Positions 16,462 to 24,010 of a stretch of 64,000 bases of DNA are shown here, in pieces. The stretch's first letter is position 1, and each line of letters opens with the position of its first letter. A program made the position numbers and the translations under genes. This stretch comes from Pseudomonas sp. PDM16 (GTDB lineage: Bacteria; Pseudomonadota; Gammaproteobacteria; Pseudomonadales; Pseudomonadaceae). The notes beneath the pieces are model-generated. The model was not told where the DNA came from and made no database searches. It was given only the letters and a program-made list of their open reading frames with translations. Location of the stretch: assembly GCF_014851865.1 (NCBI RefSeq), contig NZ_JACVAM010000004.1, positions 124,001 to 188,000 of the forward strand, given 5' to 3'.

Positions 16462-16469
16462 TTGTTCTT
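16462..16469 (-). promoter_or_regulatory. Candidate Hfq/Crc (CA) motif before amidohydrolase B2
   Basis: AAGAACAA lies immediately before the AGAGG ribosome-binding site, in a leader nearly identical to those of both DUF1302 genes. Confidence 0.5.
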
Positions 16470-16487
16470 GTACTTAAACCGCGTAGA

Positions 16488-17558
16488 TCAGCGGTTTCGC
16501 ATGGACTCGACCATTGATGACATAGGCTTGGTCATTGCTCGCCGCAGTCGTCCAGCCACGGACTCGCTCTCGAAGATTGGGAGAGCAGCGACAACCTCGT
16601 CGGAGTGGCGGTACTGAGGGAAGAGGCTCAGGGCATGGCCTCTGGCTATGCCGTACTTGGTCGGTTCGTGGAACAGGTCGGACTCATCCAGCGTGCGGCA
16701 CTGCACTGCCGTGGCGGGAGCCGGTGCAAACGGGAAATCGCTGCCGAACAGAATGTGCGAAGGATCGACCAGTTCCTTCAGCGCAACCATTGAGTAGCGC
16801 GACGGAGATAGCGCCGTGTCGAAGTAGAAACGCTTGATGTAGTGCTGCACTCCCTGGGGGGCGTGGCGCTGCAGATCGGGAATATTCACCGTGCTCAGCC
16901 GGCCTGCAACGAACGGCAGGAACCCACCGGCGTGGGCCAATATCCAGCGGGTATTGGGGTATTTCTCCTGAGTCCCGGTCAGGATCAGGTTGATCGCGGC
17001 ACGTGTGGTATCGCAGAGGAACTCGATAAGGAAGCCCGGCATGTTGAGGCCGATGTTCACGCTGGTCTCATGCAGGTTGGGATGCACAAAAACCACCGCA
17101 CGGCGGCGATCCAGCTCGCTCATCAGCTCATCGAAAAGCGGGTCGCCGAGGAAGTGGCCATCGGTGCTACCCAACAGAACCACACCATCGGCCTTCAGCA
17201 CATCCAGGGCGTAGATAGCTTCGCTGCACGCCTGTGCAGTGAAGGGCATTGGTAGCACTGCGAAGAAGCCGAAGCGGCCGGGATACTGAGCAACCATTCC
17301 GGCAGAGAACTCGTTACAGCGTCTGGCCAGCTGGACAGCCTGTGCTGCTCCATCACCGAAGTGAACACCAGGTGCAGAGAGCGATGTGATTGCAGTTTGA
17401 ATGCCGTTGGCATCCATCACGGCAATGGATTTTTCGGGCGTCCATTTAGGCAGCGGTGCGCCCGCGACCTTCTCAATGCCCTTGGATTGCATGGTTGCGA
17501 CGAAGGCAGGGGGGATTACATGGTGGTGGACGTCTATGCGCCCTTGCTTGATAGCCAT
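16488..17558 (-). CDS. ACMSD-like amidohydrolase B1 (cytoplasmic)
   Basis: 356 residues from the ATG at 17558 (MAIKQGRIDVHHH), with AAGG 8 nt upstream; the ORF extension to 17579 is rejected on this basis. The metal ligands HxH, VFVHPN, ILAHAGG and FGSDFPF are intact. It is very like A1 (LPKWTPEKS, GRFGFFAVLPMPF, FYFDTALSPSRYSM), so A1/B1 and A2/B2 are corresponding pairs. It is divergent from TetR-3, as A1 is from TetR-1. Likely a decarboxylase or C-C hydrolase on an aromatic or ring-fission acid. Presumably first gene of the B1-B2-(stub)-thioesterase operon. Confidence 0.85.
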   Translation of the reverse strand: MAIKQGRIDVHHHVIPPAFVATMQSKGIEKVAGAPLPKWTPEKSIAVMDANGIQTAITSLSAPGVHFGDGAAQAVQLARRCNEFSAGMVAQYPGRFGFFAVLPMPFTAQACSEAIYALDVLKADGVVLLGSTDGHFLGDPLFDELMSELDRRRAVVFVHPNLHETSVNIGLNMPGFLIEFLCDTTRAAINLILTGTQEKYPNTRWILAHAGGFLPFVAGRLSTVNIPDLQRHAPQGVQHYIKRFYFDTALSPSRYSMVALKELVDPSHILFGSDFPFAPAPATAVQCRTLDESDLFHEPTKYGIARGHALSLFPQYRHSDEVVAALPIFESESVAGRLRRAMTKPMSSMVESMRNR

Positions 17559-17626
17559 GAGAGTTACCTTGACGAGCATGGAGTTCGAGTCGGCCAGCGA
17601 CCCACCGCTAACACATACGATCCATA

Positions 17627-17653
17627 GTGAGCAGTAGTGCTCACCGAGGTCAA
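17627..17653 (-). promoter_or_regulatory. Candidate promoter with dyad upstream of amidohydrolase B1
   Basis: -35-like TTGACC at 17648-17653 (minus strand), the same hexamer as the TetR-1 promoter. It is followed by a perfect dyad GTGAGCA-N4-TGCTCAC (17627-17644) in the spacer/-10 region. The -10 is weak (CACTAT). The dyad differs from the O1 family. Confidence 0.35.
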
Positions 17654-17709
17654 GGGTGATTCATGCATGAAATCGCATGCATTCCGTGCTTCAGCCTGAT
17701 TAAGGTGCA

Positions 17710-17806
17710 ACGATAAATCGCTGAAATGCTTGTTTTAGACGTGTTAGATGATATTTCTTGGTGGCCGCAGACTAAAAAATAGACGATCTCATTGTTGATT
17801 TATCGT
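17710..17806. repeat. Distant 10-bp inverted repeat in the TetR-3/B1 divergent region
   Basis: ACGATAAATC at 17710-17719 and GATTTATCGT at 17797-17806 are perfect inverted copies 87 bp apart. The spacing suits a looping or paired operator. The right copy overlaps the predicted -35 of TetR-3. Confidence 0.35.
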
Positions 17807-17831
17807 GAGCAGAGGTGTTCACTTGTGCGCA
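17795..17831 (+). promoter_or_regulatory. Candidate TetR-3 promoter and operator O4
   Basis: -35 TTGATT (17795-17800), 17-nt spacer, -10-like TTCACT (17818-17823). The overlapping site TGTTCACTTGTGCGCA (17816-17831) keeps the TG-N2-CACTTGTG-N2-CA core of the O3 dyad. It is weaker than O1-O3. Confidence 0.35.
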
Positions 17832-17856
17832 TTCGACGTTTCGAAGGTCTAAATCC

Positions 17857-18465
17857 GTGAGCATCATTCAAAAGCGCATCCACGAAGCCGCCCTCCAGCT
17901 GTTTGCCCAGAAGGAGCTTGTGGACGTAAACGTCAGCGAGCTGGCCCAGAAGGCAGGACTGGCGCGTAACACCATCTACAAGAATCTCGAATCCATCGAT
18001 ACGTTGTTCGAGACGGTAGCCACTGAGCTGGCTTCCGAGATGAACGAGCGCGTTGGAAAAAGCGCAGCCCCTGGCCTAGATCCGGCGCAGCGGCTGTCCA
18101 ACGGCATTCGCTTCTATGTCCGTAGAGCCCATGAGGAGCACAACTGGGGTAGCTTCCTACTTCGCTATGGAGCCTCGCATGTATCGATGCAGGCTCTGTG
18201 GGATGGCCCGCCTGTGAGAGACGTGCTGGAAGGCCTTACCAGTCAGCGCTACAGCTTCCGCCAGGACCAGCTCTTGTCCGCCATTGGCCTGATCGCCGGA
18301 GCGGTTCTGTCGGCTATCAGTCTCGTCCTGCAAGGGCATAAGACGTGGCGCGATGCCGGCGCTGATACCGCTGAGTTTGTCCTGCGGGGGTTGGGTGTTC
18401 CAGCTGATGAAGCTCGAGCATTTGCCACTGCTCCGCTCCCAGAGTTACCGACTCTAGACGACTGA
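17857..18465 (+). CDS. TetR-family regulator 3 (paralogue of TetR-1)
   Basis: 202 residues from the GTG at 17857 (MSIIQKRIHEA), which aligns with the start of TetR-1. The GTG at 17815 would overlap the predicted operator. HTH: ISELAQ-type helix VNVSELAQKAGLARNTIYKNLES. The ligand domain parallels TetR-1 to the last residues (DTAEFVLRGLGVPADEAR and DTAELVLKALGVSDEEAR). It is divergent from amidohydrolase B1 and upstream of the DUF1302/DUF1329 and meta-cleavage operons. Because O1-O4 share one core, TetR-1 and TetR-3 may recognise each other's sites. Confidence 0.84.
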   Translation: MSIIQKRIHEAALQLFAQKELVDVNVSELAQKAGLARNTIYKNLESIDTLFETVATELASEMNERVGKSAAPGLDPAQRLSNGIRFYVRRAHEEHNWGSFLLRYGASHVSMQALWDGPPVRDVLEGLTSQRYSFRQDQLLSAIGLIAGAVLSAISLVLQGHKTWRDAGADTAEFVLRGLGVPADEARAFATAPLPELPTLDD

Positions 18466-18620
18466 TAACCCGGTTCTGCAAAGCGCACCATGTGATGCGC
18501 AGGAGGAGCTTATTGCCTGAAAAAAGTGAACAAGCAGGTTAGGCCAGTCAGGCACTTTTGCTGATCAAACGCCCGCTAGTACGCAGGGCGAAATACCCAC
18601 CACTTCCAGAAATACGGAAT

Positions 18621-18638
18621 TCATCGAGCTCTCGATGA
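18621..18638. promoter_or_regulatory. Palindrome upstream of DUF1302-B
   Basis: Perfect 8-bp arms TCATCGAG and CTCGATGA around a 2-nt centre, 71 nt before the ATG at 18710. Candidate operator for an unidentified regulator. The rest of 18466-18709 is non-coding. Confidence 0.4.
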
Positions 18639-18686
18639 CCTGTACGGGCCGGCTCGTCCCCGAAAAAAGGGCCTGCGTCGCAACAC

Positions 18687-18697
18687 AAGAACAACAA
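18687..18697 (+). promoter_or_regulatory. Candidate Hfq/Crc (CA) motif before DUF1302-B
   Basis: AAGAACAACAA, an extended AAnAAnAAnAA tract, runs into the AAGAGG ribosome-binding site. Confidence 0.6.
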
Positions 18698-18709
18698 GAG
18701 GTAGTGAAG

Positions 18710-20566
18710 ATGCTTAAGCAACCCCAATGGCGGCCTGCCCGGCTCGCCAGTGCCATCAGCCTTGCAACTCTGTTTTCCGCGTCGGCCCAGGCCATCGACT
18801 TCTCCATTGGCGAGATCGATGGCCAGCTGGATTCAACTCTCTCAGTCGGCGCCAGTTGGGCGCTCAGAAATCCCTCTCCAGACCTACTGGGTAGCAGCGT
18901 TACCGATGATGGTCGGCGCAACTTCGAGAAACGTGAGACCTTCTCCAAGATCTTCAAGGGCATCCACGACCTGCAACTGAGCTATGGCGAGAGTGGTGTG
19001 TTCCTGCGCGGCAAGTACTGGTACGACTTCGAGCTGAAGGATGAGAGCCGTCCGTTCAAGGATATCGACGACCACGGACGCAAGACGGGCGCTCAATCCA
19101 GTGGTGTGCAGCTGCTCGACGCCTTCGCCTACCACAACTACACCATCGCCGATCTGCCGGGCACGGTACGCCTCGGCAAGCAGGTGGTCAGTTGGGGCGA
19201 GAGCACCTTCATCCAGGGCGGTATCAACAGCATCAACCCGGTCGATGTTGCTGCCCTGCGCCGTCCCGGCTCCGAGCTCAAGGAGGGGCTGATTCCGGTC
19301 AACATGTTCTACCTGTCGCAGAACCTCACGGACAACCTCACCGCCGAGATGTTCTACCAGCTGGAGTGGGATCAGACCGTCATCGATAATTGCGGCACTT
19401 TCTTTGCGCCCAACGATGCTATTGCCGATGGCTGCACTGGGCTGGTCGCGGGACCGGTGCTGGATCAGAACGCCCTGGCTCAAGCGGCGTTGTCGCCTTT
19501 TGGCATTGACCTGACCAGCGAGGGAATCCGCGTTGCGCGCGCAGGTGACAACGATGCTCGCGATGACGGCCAGTGGGGTACGGCGCTGCGCTGGTTTGCT
19601 CCAGAGCTGAACAGCGAGTTTGCCGCCTACTTCATGAATTACCACAGCCGCATGCCTTACATCAGCGGGATCAGCAGTCCGCATATGGCGGATCTGGGCT
19701 TCGCCAGCGAGCTCTGCGCCAATCTCGGCATTGGTGTTCCGGCAATGTGCAACGCGGTCATTGGTAGTCCTCAAGGCCAGGCGCTCGCTCAGGCCTACCG
19801 CTTGGGCACGTCGCAGTACTTCGCCGACTACCCGGAAGACATCCAGCTGTATGGCCTGAGCTTCAGTACCAGCCTGCCAACTGGCACCACTCTCTCTGGC
19901 GAGATCAGCTACCGCCCGAACATGCCTATCCAGATCAACTCGGTAGACATCATCGCTGCAACGTTCGGTGACCCTAACGCTTCCCCAGTTCTGTCGTCGG
20001 GCTACTTCACCAGTGCCAACAGCACCATGTTCAAGGGCTATCAGCGCAAAGAGCTGACCCAGGCCCAGGCCACCGCTACTCACTTCTTCGACCAGGTCAT
20101 GGGCGCAGACCGGCTCACTCTGGTTGGCGAAGCAGGTGTGACCCATATCAGCGGTATGGGTGGCGACGGGCTGCGCTATGGCCGGAGTACCACCTTCGGG
20201 ATGGGTGAGCTGGCTGACAACAGCATCTGCACCAACCAGATCAATACCAAGACCCCGCAGTACTGCACCGACGACGGCTTCACCACCAGCACCTCCTGGG
20301 GCTACCGAGTTCGTGCGATCTGGGAGTACAGCAACCTGATCGATGGCATCGAGCTCAAGCCCAGCCTGGCCTGGTCTCACGACGTCAACGGCTACGGCCC
20401 GGAGCCAGGCTTCAACGAAGGCTCCAAGGCCATCAGCCTGGGGCTGGATGCCGTCTACCTCAATACCTATACCGCCAGCCTTGCCTACACCGACTACTTC
20501 GGCGGCGACTACAACGCGATGGCCGATCGCGACTACGTCGCTCTGAGTTTCGCCGTGTCGTTCTAA
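18710..20566 (+). CDS. DUF1302 family outer-membrane protein (half-cluster B)
   Basis: 618 residues from the ATG at 18710 with AGAGG 8 nt upstream; in-frame codons before it read through the leader. Signal peptide of about 27 residues ending SASAQA. The mature chain is rich in aromatic-flanked beta strands, with a C-terminal FAVSF ending typical of an outer-membrane barrel. The blocks KIFKGIHDLQL, FLRGKYWYDFELKDESR and KQVVSWGESTF are shared with the copy at 1-1538. It is followed 14 nt later by the DUF1329 gene, the pairing usual for these two families. Likely imports or tethers the hydrophobic substrate; function inferred from context. Confidence 0.88.
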   Translation: MLKQPQWRPARLASAISLATLFSASAQAIDFSIGEIDGQLDSTLSVGASWALRNPSPDLLGSSVTDDGRRNFEKRETFSKIFKGIHDLQLSYGESGVFLRGKYWYDFELKDESRPFKDIDDHGRKTGAQSSGVQLLDAFAYHNYTIADLPGTVRLGKQVVSWGESTFIQGGINSINPVDVAALRRPGSELKEGLIPVNMFYLSQNLTDNLTAEMFYQLEWDQTVIDNCGTFFAPNDAIADGCTGLVAGPVLDQNALAQAALSPFGIDLTSEGIRVARAGDNDARDDGQWGTALRWFAPELNSEFAAYFMNYHSRMPYISGISSPHMADLGFASELCANLGIGVPAMCNAVIGSPQGQALAQAYRLGTSQYFADYPEDIQLYGLSFSTSLPTGTTLSGEISYRPNMPIQINSVDIIAATFGDPNASPVLSSGYFTSANSTMFKGYQRKELTQAQATATHFFDQVMGADRLTLVGEAGVTHISGMGGDGLRYGRSTTFGMGELADNSICTNQINTKTPQYCTDDGFTTSTSWGYRVRAIWEYSNLIDGIELKPSLAWSHDVNGYGPEPGFNEGSKAISLGLDAVYLNTYTASLAYTDYFGGDYNAMADRDYVALSFAVSF

Positions 20567-20580
20567 TTGGAGTCACCAGG

Positions 20581-21945
20581 ATGAACAACAAAATACTCTC
20601 GGCGTGCTCACTCGCCCTTGCTTGCACCCTTGCCAACCACGCTGCCTTGGCGGCAGTAAGCCCCGATCAGGCCAAACAGCTTGGTTCCAGCCTCACCCCC
20701 ATCGGCGCTGAAATGAACGGGAACGCCGATGGCAGCATTCCCGCGTGGACCGGTGGTTTGCCCAAAAACTCCGGAACCCTCAGTTCCGAAGGATTCCTCA
20801 GCAACCCCTTCGCCAACGAACAGCCGTTGTTCACCATCACCTCGCAGAACGCGGGTCAGTACCAAGACAAGCTGAGCCCTGGTCAGCAGGCGATGCTCAA
20901 GCGCTATCCGACTTACCAGATCCCGGTTTATCCGAGCCATCGCAGTGCCAGCCTGCCAGATGCCGTTTACAAGGCAGCCCAGGAGAACGCGACCAAGGCC
21001 AAGCTGGTTGAAGGCGGCAATGGTCTGGAGGGCTTCTCCACTGCTATTCCATTCCCGATTCCTCAGAACGGCTTGGAGGCGCTGTGGAACCACATCACCC
21101 GCTACCGCGGCGGTAGTGCCAAGCGTACCCATGTGCAGGCCACGCCCTTGGCTAGTGGGAAGTTCGTACCGGTGTACTTCAAGCAGCAGTTCACCTTCCG
21201 TGACCGCATCAAGGACTTCAATCCGGCCAGCCCCGGCAATGTGTTGTTCTACTACAAGCAGCTAGTCACGGCCCCGGCGCGCCAGGCGGGTGACGTAGTG
21301 CTCGTACACGAGACCCTGAACCAGGTTAAAGAGCCGCGTATGGCCTGGATCTACAACGCAGGCCAGCGTCGTGTGCGCCGTGCTCCACAAATCTCCTACG
21401 ACGGGCCATATCCAGCCTCCGAGGGGCAGCGTGTCGCCGACAACCTGGACATGTACAACGGAGCGCCTGACCGCTACGACTGGAAGTTGGTTGGGAAGCG
21501 CGAGATCTACATCCCTTACAACAGCTTCAAGCTGGACTCGCCGACGCTGAAGTACACCGACATCGTCCAACCTGGCCACCTGAACCCTGCTCACACCCGA
21601 TATGAGTTGCACCGTGTATGGCAGGTCGAGGGCACCTTGAAACAGGGTGAGCGCCATATCTATGCCAAGCGCGTGTTCTTCATTGACGAGGACTCCTGGC
21701 AGATCTCCCTCGCAGATCACTATGACTCGCGTGGCACGCTGTGGCGTGCAGCTGAGGGGCATCTGACACCGCTGTACGACGTACAGGTGCCGTGGTTGGG
21801 GGCTGAAGCCCTGTATGACCTGATCAACGGCCGCTACATCGTTTCCGGCATGCGTAACGAGGAGAAGGACCCGGTTGAGTTCGGCTTCTCTTCGCTTTCC
21901 TCCGAGTACACCCCAGCTGCTCTGCGCAACGCAGGAATTCGCTGA
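20581..21945 (+). CDS. DUF1329 family protein
   Basis: 454 residues with a Sec signal of about 25 residues (ends NHAALA). The family core is evident: LGSSLTPIGAE near the N-terminus, FPIPQNGLEALWNH, YNAGQRRVRRAP, YDWKLVGKREIYIPYN, and HRVWQVEGTLK with a late DEDSWQI. The fold is related to LolB/outer-membrane lipoprotein sorting factors, but there is no lipobox cysteine here. It forms a unit with the upstream DUF1302 gene and ends before a strong terminator. The biochemical role of the family is not established; a partner in substrate uptake or efflux is likely. Codons 2-4 (AAC AAC AAA) form an AAnAAnAA motif. Confidence 0.88.
   Translation: MNNKILSACSLALACTLANHAALAAVSPDQAKQLGSSLTPIGAEMNGNADGSIPAWTGGLPKNSGTLSSEGFLSNPFANEQPLFTITSQNAGQYQDKLSPGQQAMLKRYPTYQIPVYPSHRSASLPDAVYKAAQENATKAKLVEGGNGLEGFSTAIPFPIPQNGLEALWNHITRYRGGSAKRTHVQATPLASGKFVPVYFKQQFTFRDRIKDFNPASPGNVLFYYKQLVTAPARQAGDVVLVHETLNQVKEPRMAWIYNAGQRRVRRAPQISYDGPYPASEGQRVADNLDMYNGAPDRYDWKLVGKREIYIPYNSFKLDSPTLKYTDIVQPGHLNPAHTRYELHRVWQVEGTLKQGERHIYAKRVFFIDEDSWQISLADHYDSRGTLWRAAEGHLTPLYDVQVPWLGAEALYDLINGRYIVSGMRNEEKDPVEFGFSSLSSEYTPAALRNAGIR
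20584..20591 (+). promoter_or_regulatory. Candidate Hfq/Crc (CA) motif in the first codons of DUF1329
   Basis: AACAACAA directly follows the ATG. Confidence 0.45.
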
Positions 21946-21986
21946 CCCCGGTTACTCCAGTCGAAGGCGTTCCGCCCTAGACCCTC

Positions 21987-22010
21987 GCCGCCCTACTGGG
22001 CGGCTTTTTT
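21987..22010 (+). terminator. Rho-independent terminator after DUF1329
   Basis: 7-bp GC stem GCCGCCC/GGGCGGC, loop TACT, then six T. It separates the DUF1302/DUF1329 unit from the meta-cleavage operon. Confidence 0.9.
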
Positions 22011-22056
22011 GAGTTCATCGGACCTCGCACCCGCGAGGAAGATCAACACAGTCATC

Positions 22057-22095
22057 AAATGAACACTTGTGTTCATTTATGAGCAGCTGTAGATT
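22057..22095 (+). promoter_or_regulatory. Operator O3 and likely promoter of the meta-cleavage operon
   Basis: 10-bp arms of a near-perfect dyad at 22057-22078 with core TGAACACTTGTGTTCA, 14 of 16 bases identical to the core of O1. A possible promoter overlaps it: TTGTGT (22067-22072), 17 nt, TAGATT (22090-22095). Repression by a TetR protein bound over the -35 is the simplest reading. Confidence 0.55.
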
Positions 22096-22104
22096 GACCC
22101 TCAC

Positions 22105-22112
22105 AACAACAA
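22105..22112 (+). promoter_or_regulatory. Candidate Hfq/Crc (CA) motif in the meta-operon leader
   Basis: AACAACAA, with a second AACAACAA in codons 2-4 of the first gene (22137-22144). Confidence 0.5.
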
Positions 22113-22133
22113 GCAGGTGTTTCTGGAGCGCAC

Positions 22134-23003
22134 ATGAACAACAACGTAGCCATGCCAGGTCTCACATCCCGCCACGTCAGCGTCGGCCGGCGGCAGATCT
22201 TCCTCAGCGAAGTCGGCCAGGGACACCCCCTGCTGATGCTGCACGGTGGCGGCGCAGGCGCATCGGGCATGTCCAACTACTCGCGCAACATCGAGGCACT
22301 GGCCAAGCAGTTCCGTGTGCTGGTGGTGGATATGCCTGGATATGGTCAATCGACCAAGGGCCTGGACCGCAGCGACTCTTTTGGCGACCTGGCCCAGAGC
22401 ATGCTCGGTCTGCTGGATGCTCTGCAGATCAAGTCGGCCCATGTGGTTGGCAACTCTCTCGGCGGTGCCTGTGCGTTACGCATGGCGCTGGAGGCTCCTT
22501 CGCGGGTCTCTGCTCTGGTGCTGATGGGCCCAGGGGGAATCAACACCACGCGCAGTCTGCCCACCAAGGGGCTGAATCAACTGCTCGATTACTACAACGG
22601 TGAAGGCCCGACGCTGGCGAAGATCACGCGCTTCATCCGCGATTACCTGGTCTACGACGGCAGCCTGGTTACCGACGCGATGATCGCGGAGCGCTACCGC
22701 TCCAGCATCGACCCCGAAGTGGTCGCCGCTCCGCCGCTGCGTCGTCCGCCGGGACTGAAGGCTGCCCTGCGCATGGACTTCACCCGCGACGCGCGCCTCG
22801 ATCAGTGCCAGGTGCCGACCCTGGTGTTGTGGGGCGCGGACGACAAGGTGAATCGTCCCAGCGGTGGCGAGACACTGCGCCAACGTATGCCTAACTGCGA
22901 CCTGTACCTGTTCAGCAAAACCGGGCACTGGGTGCAGTGGGAGCGTGCTAGCGAATTTAACGCCGTCACCGCCGGCTTCCTTGCCTGTCACACCCCGGCC
23001 TGA
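22134..23003 (+). CDS. Alpha/beta-hydrolase, meta-cleavage product (C-C) hydrolase
   Basis: 289 residues. LLMLHGGGAGASGMSNY gives the oxyanion region. The nucleophile is Ser108 in GNSLGG, the acid Asp in LWGADDKVN (about 236) and the base His265 in KTGHWVQWE. These are the MhpC/BphD hallmarks: hydrolysis of a 2-hydroxy-6-oxo-diene-oate ring-fission product to a 2-hydroxypentadienoate and an organic acid. First gene of a seven-gene operon whose next members supply the dioxygenase and the complete lower pathway, which strongly supports the role. The acid released depends on the unknown ring substituent. Confidence 0.9.
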   Translation: MNNNVAMPGLTSRHVSVGRRQIFLSEVGQGHPLLMLHGGGAGASGMSNYSRNIEALAKQFRVLVVDMPGYGQSTKGLDRSDSFGDLAQSMLGLLDALQIKSAHVVGNSLGGACALRMALEAPSRVSALVLMGPGGINTTRSLPTKGLNQLLDYYNGEGPTLAKITRFIRDYLVYDGSLVTDAMIAERYRSSIDPEVVAAPPLRRPPGLKAALRMDFTRDARLDQCQVPTLVLWGADDKVNRPSGGETLRQRMPNCDLYLFSKTGHWVQWERASEFNAVTAGFLACHTPA

Positions 23004-23018
23004 GCACGCGGAGTACCT

Positions 23019-24002
23019 ATGAAACAGGACATCTTCGGCGCCAGTAGCATGGGCTATGTCGTTATCGAGTCGAATCAGCTCGAGCGTTGGCAGGCCCTGC
23101 TGCAGGACGGTATCGGTCTACACCTGCAGCATGTGGATAGTCAGCTGCTGGCTTTCCGCATGGACCAGCACCAACGCCGCATCGTGGTTAAAAGCGGCCC
23201 AGCGGAAGACTTCGCTGCCATTGGTTGGCATCTGGGCGACCAAGCCACTCTGGACATCGTTCTGCAGCGGCTTAAGACCCGTGGAATTGCTGTCCATGAA
23301 AGCAGCGCAGCGGAAGCAGCAGAGCGAGGCGTAGTGCGCTTCTGGCGTGTCATCGGCCCCAAACGCATGGCCATCGAGCTGTTCATTGAGCCGCTGACCA
23401 CTGACGAGCCGCTGAGCATGCTCAGTGAGGGCTTCATAACCGGTGAAGCTGGCATGGGCCACCTGGCGATCACCAGTCGCCGCGGCAAGGACATGCGCCG
23501 TTTCTGGCAGGAAATCTTCGATGCTCGGCAGAGCGACACCATCGTTGAGCAACTGGCTGGCGTGACCGTCGATATCGAGTTTTTCCGCGTTAACCCGCGC
23601 CACCACTCAATCGCCATCGCCCAGGTGCGTGGCCTCGCCCTCGACCCGATTCGCACCAAGGCCCAGCACATGAACCTGCTGACCACCTCGGTCGGCGGGC
23701 TGACCGATGCCTTCCTGCGCTGCCGCCAACTGGGCTTCGAGATGGCTCACGAAATTGGTGAGCACCCCAACGACCGCGAGCAGTCGTTCTACGTACTCAC
23801 GCCCTCTGGCTTCGAACTGGAGCTGGGCTGGAACGCCCTGGAAGTCGACGAAGCCTGCTGGCAAGTCACGACCTACCAGGGCATCAGCCTGTGGGGCCAC
23901 AAGCCACAGAAGCTTGGTACCTGGAACAAGCTCAAAACCAACCTGGGCAATTTCGGCCAAGGCCTGCGCTCGCTGCGCCGTGCCGAGTACTCCCCGCTGT
24001 AG
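23019..24002 (+). CDS. Type I extradiol (VOC-fold) dioxygenase, half-cluster B
   Basis: 327 residues, two VOC domains. The Fe(II) ligands are at the expected places: His148 (GMGHLAI), His195/196 (NPRHHSIAIA) and Glu268 (GFELELGW). The BphC-like acid/base residues His and Tyr (HPNDREQSFYVLTPSG) precede the last ligand. It cleaves a catechol adjacent to its hydroxyls to give the substrate of the upstream hydrolase. It lies 15 nt after the hydrolase and 8 nt before the hydroxylase, so hydroxylase, dioxygenase, hydrolase is a contiguous reaction set. Subgroup resembles biphenyl-diol dioxygenases; the ring substrate is unknown. Confidence 0.9.
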   Translation: MKQDIFGASSMGYVVIESNQLERWQALLQDGIGLHLQHVDSQLLAFRMDQHQRRIVVKSGPAEDFAAIGWHLGDQATLDIVLQRLKTRGIAVHESSAAEAAERGVVRFWRVIGPKRMAIELFIEPLTTDEPLSMLSEGFITGEAGMGHLAITSRRGKDMRRFWQEIFDARQSDTIVEQLAGVTVDIEFFRVNPRHHSIAIAQVRGLALDPIRTKAQHMNLLTTSVGGLTDAFLRCRQLGFEMAHEIGEHPNDREQSFYVLTPSGFELELGWNALEVDEACWQVTTYQGISLWGHKPQKLGTWNKLKTNLGNFGQGLRSLRRAEYSPL

Positions 24003-24010
24003 GAACTGCC

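Noticed and set aside
18884..20380. 498-codon minus-strand frame opposite DUF1302-B
   Set aside because: Antisense of a conserved porin gene with its own signal peptide and ribosome-binding site.
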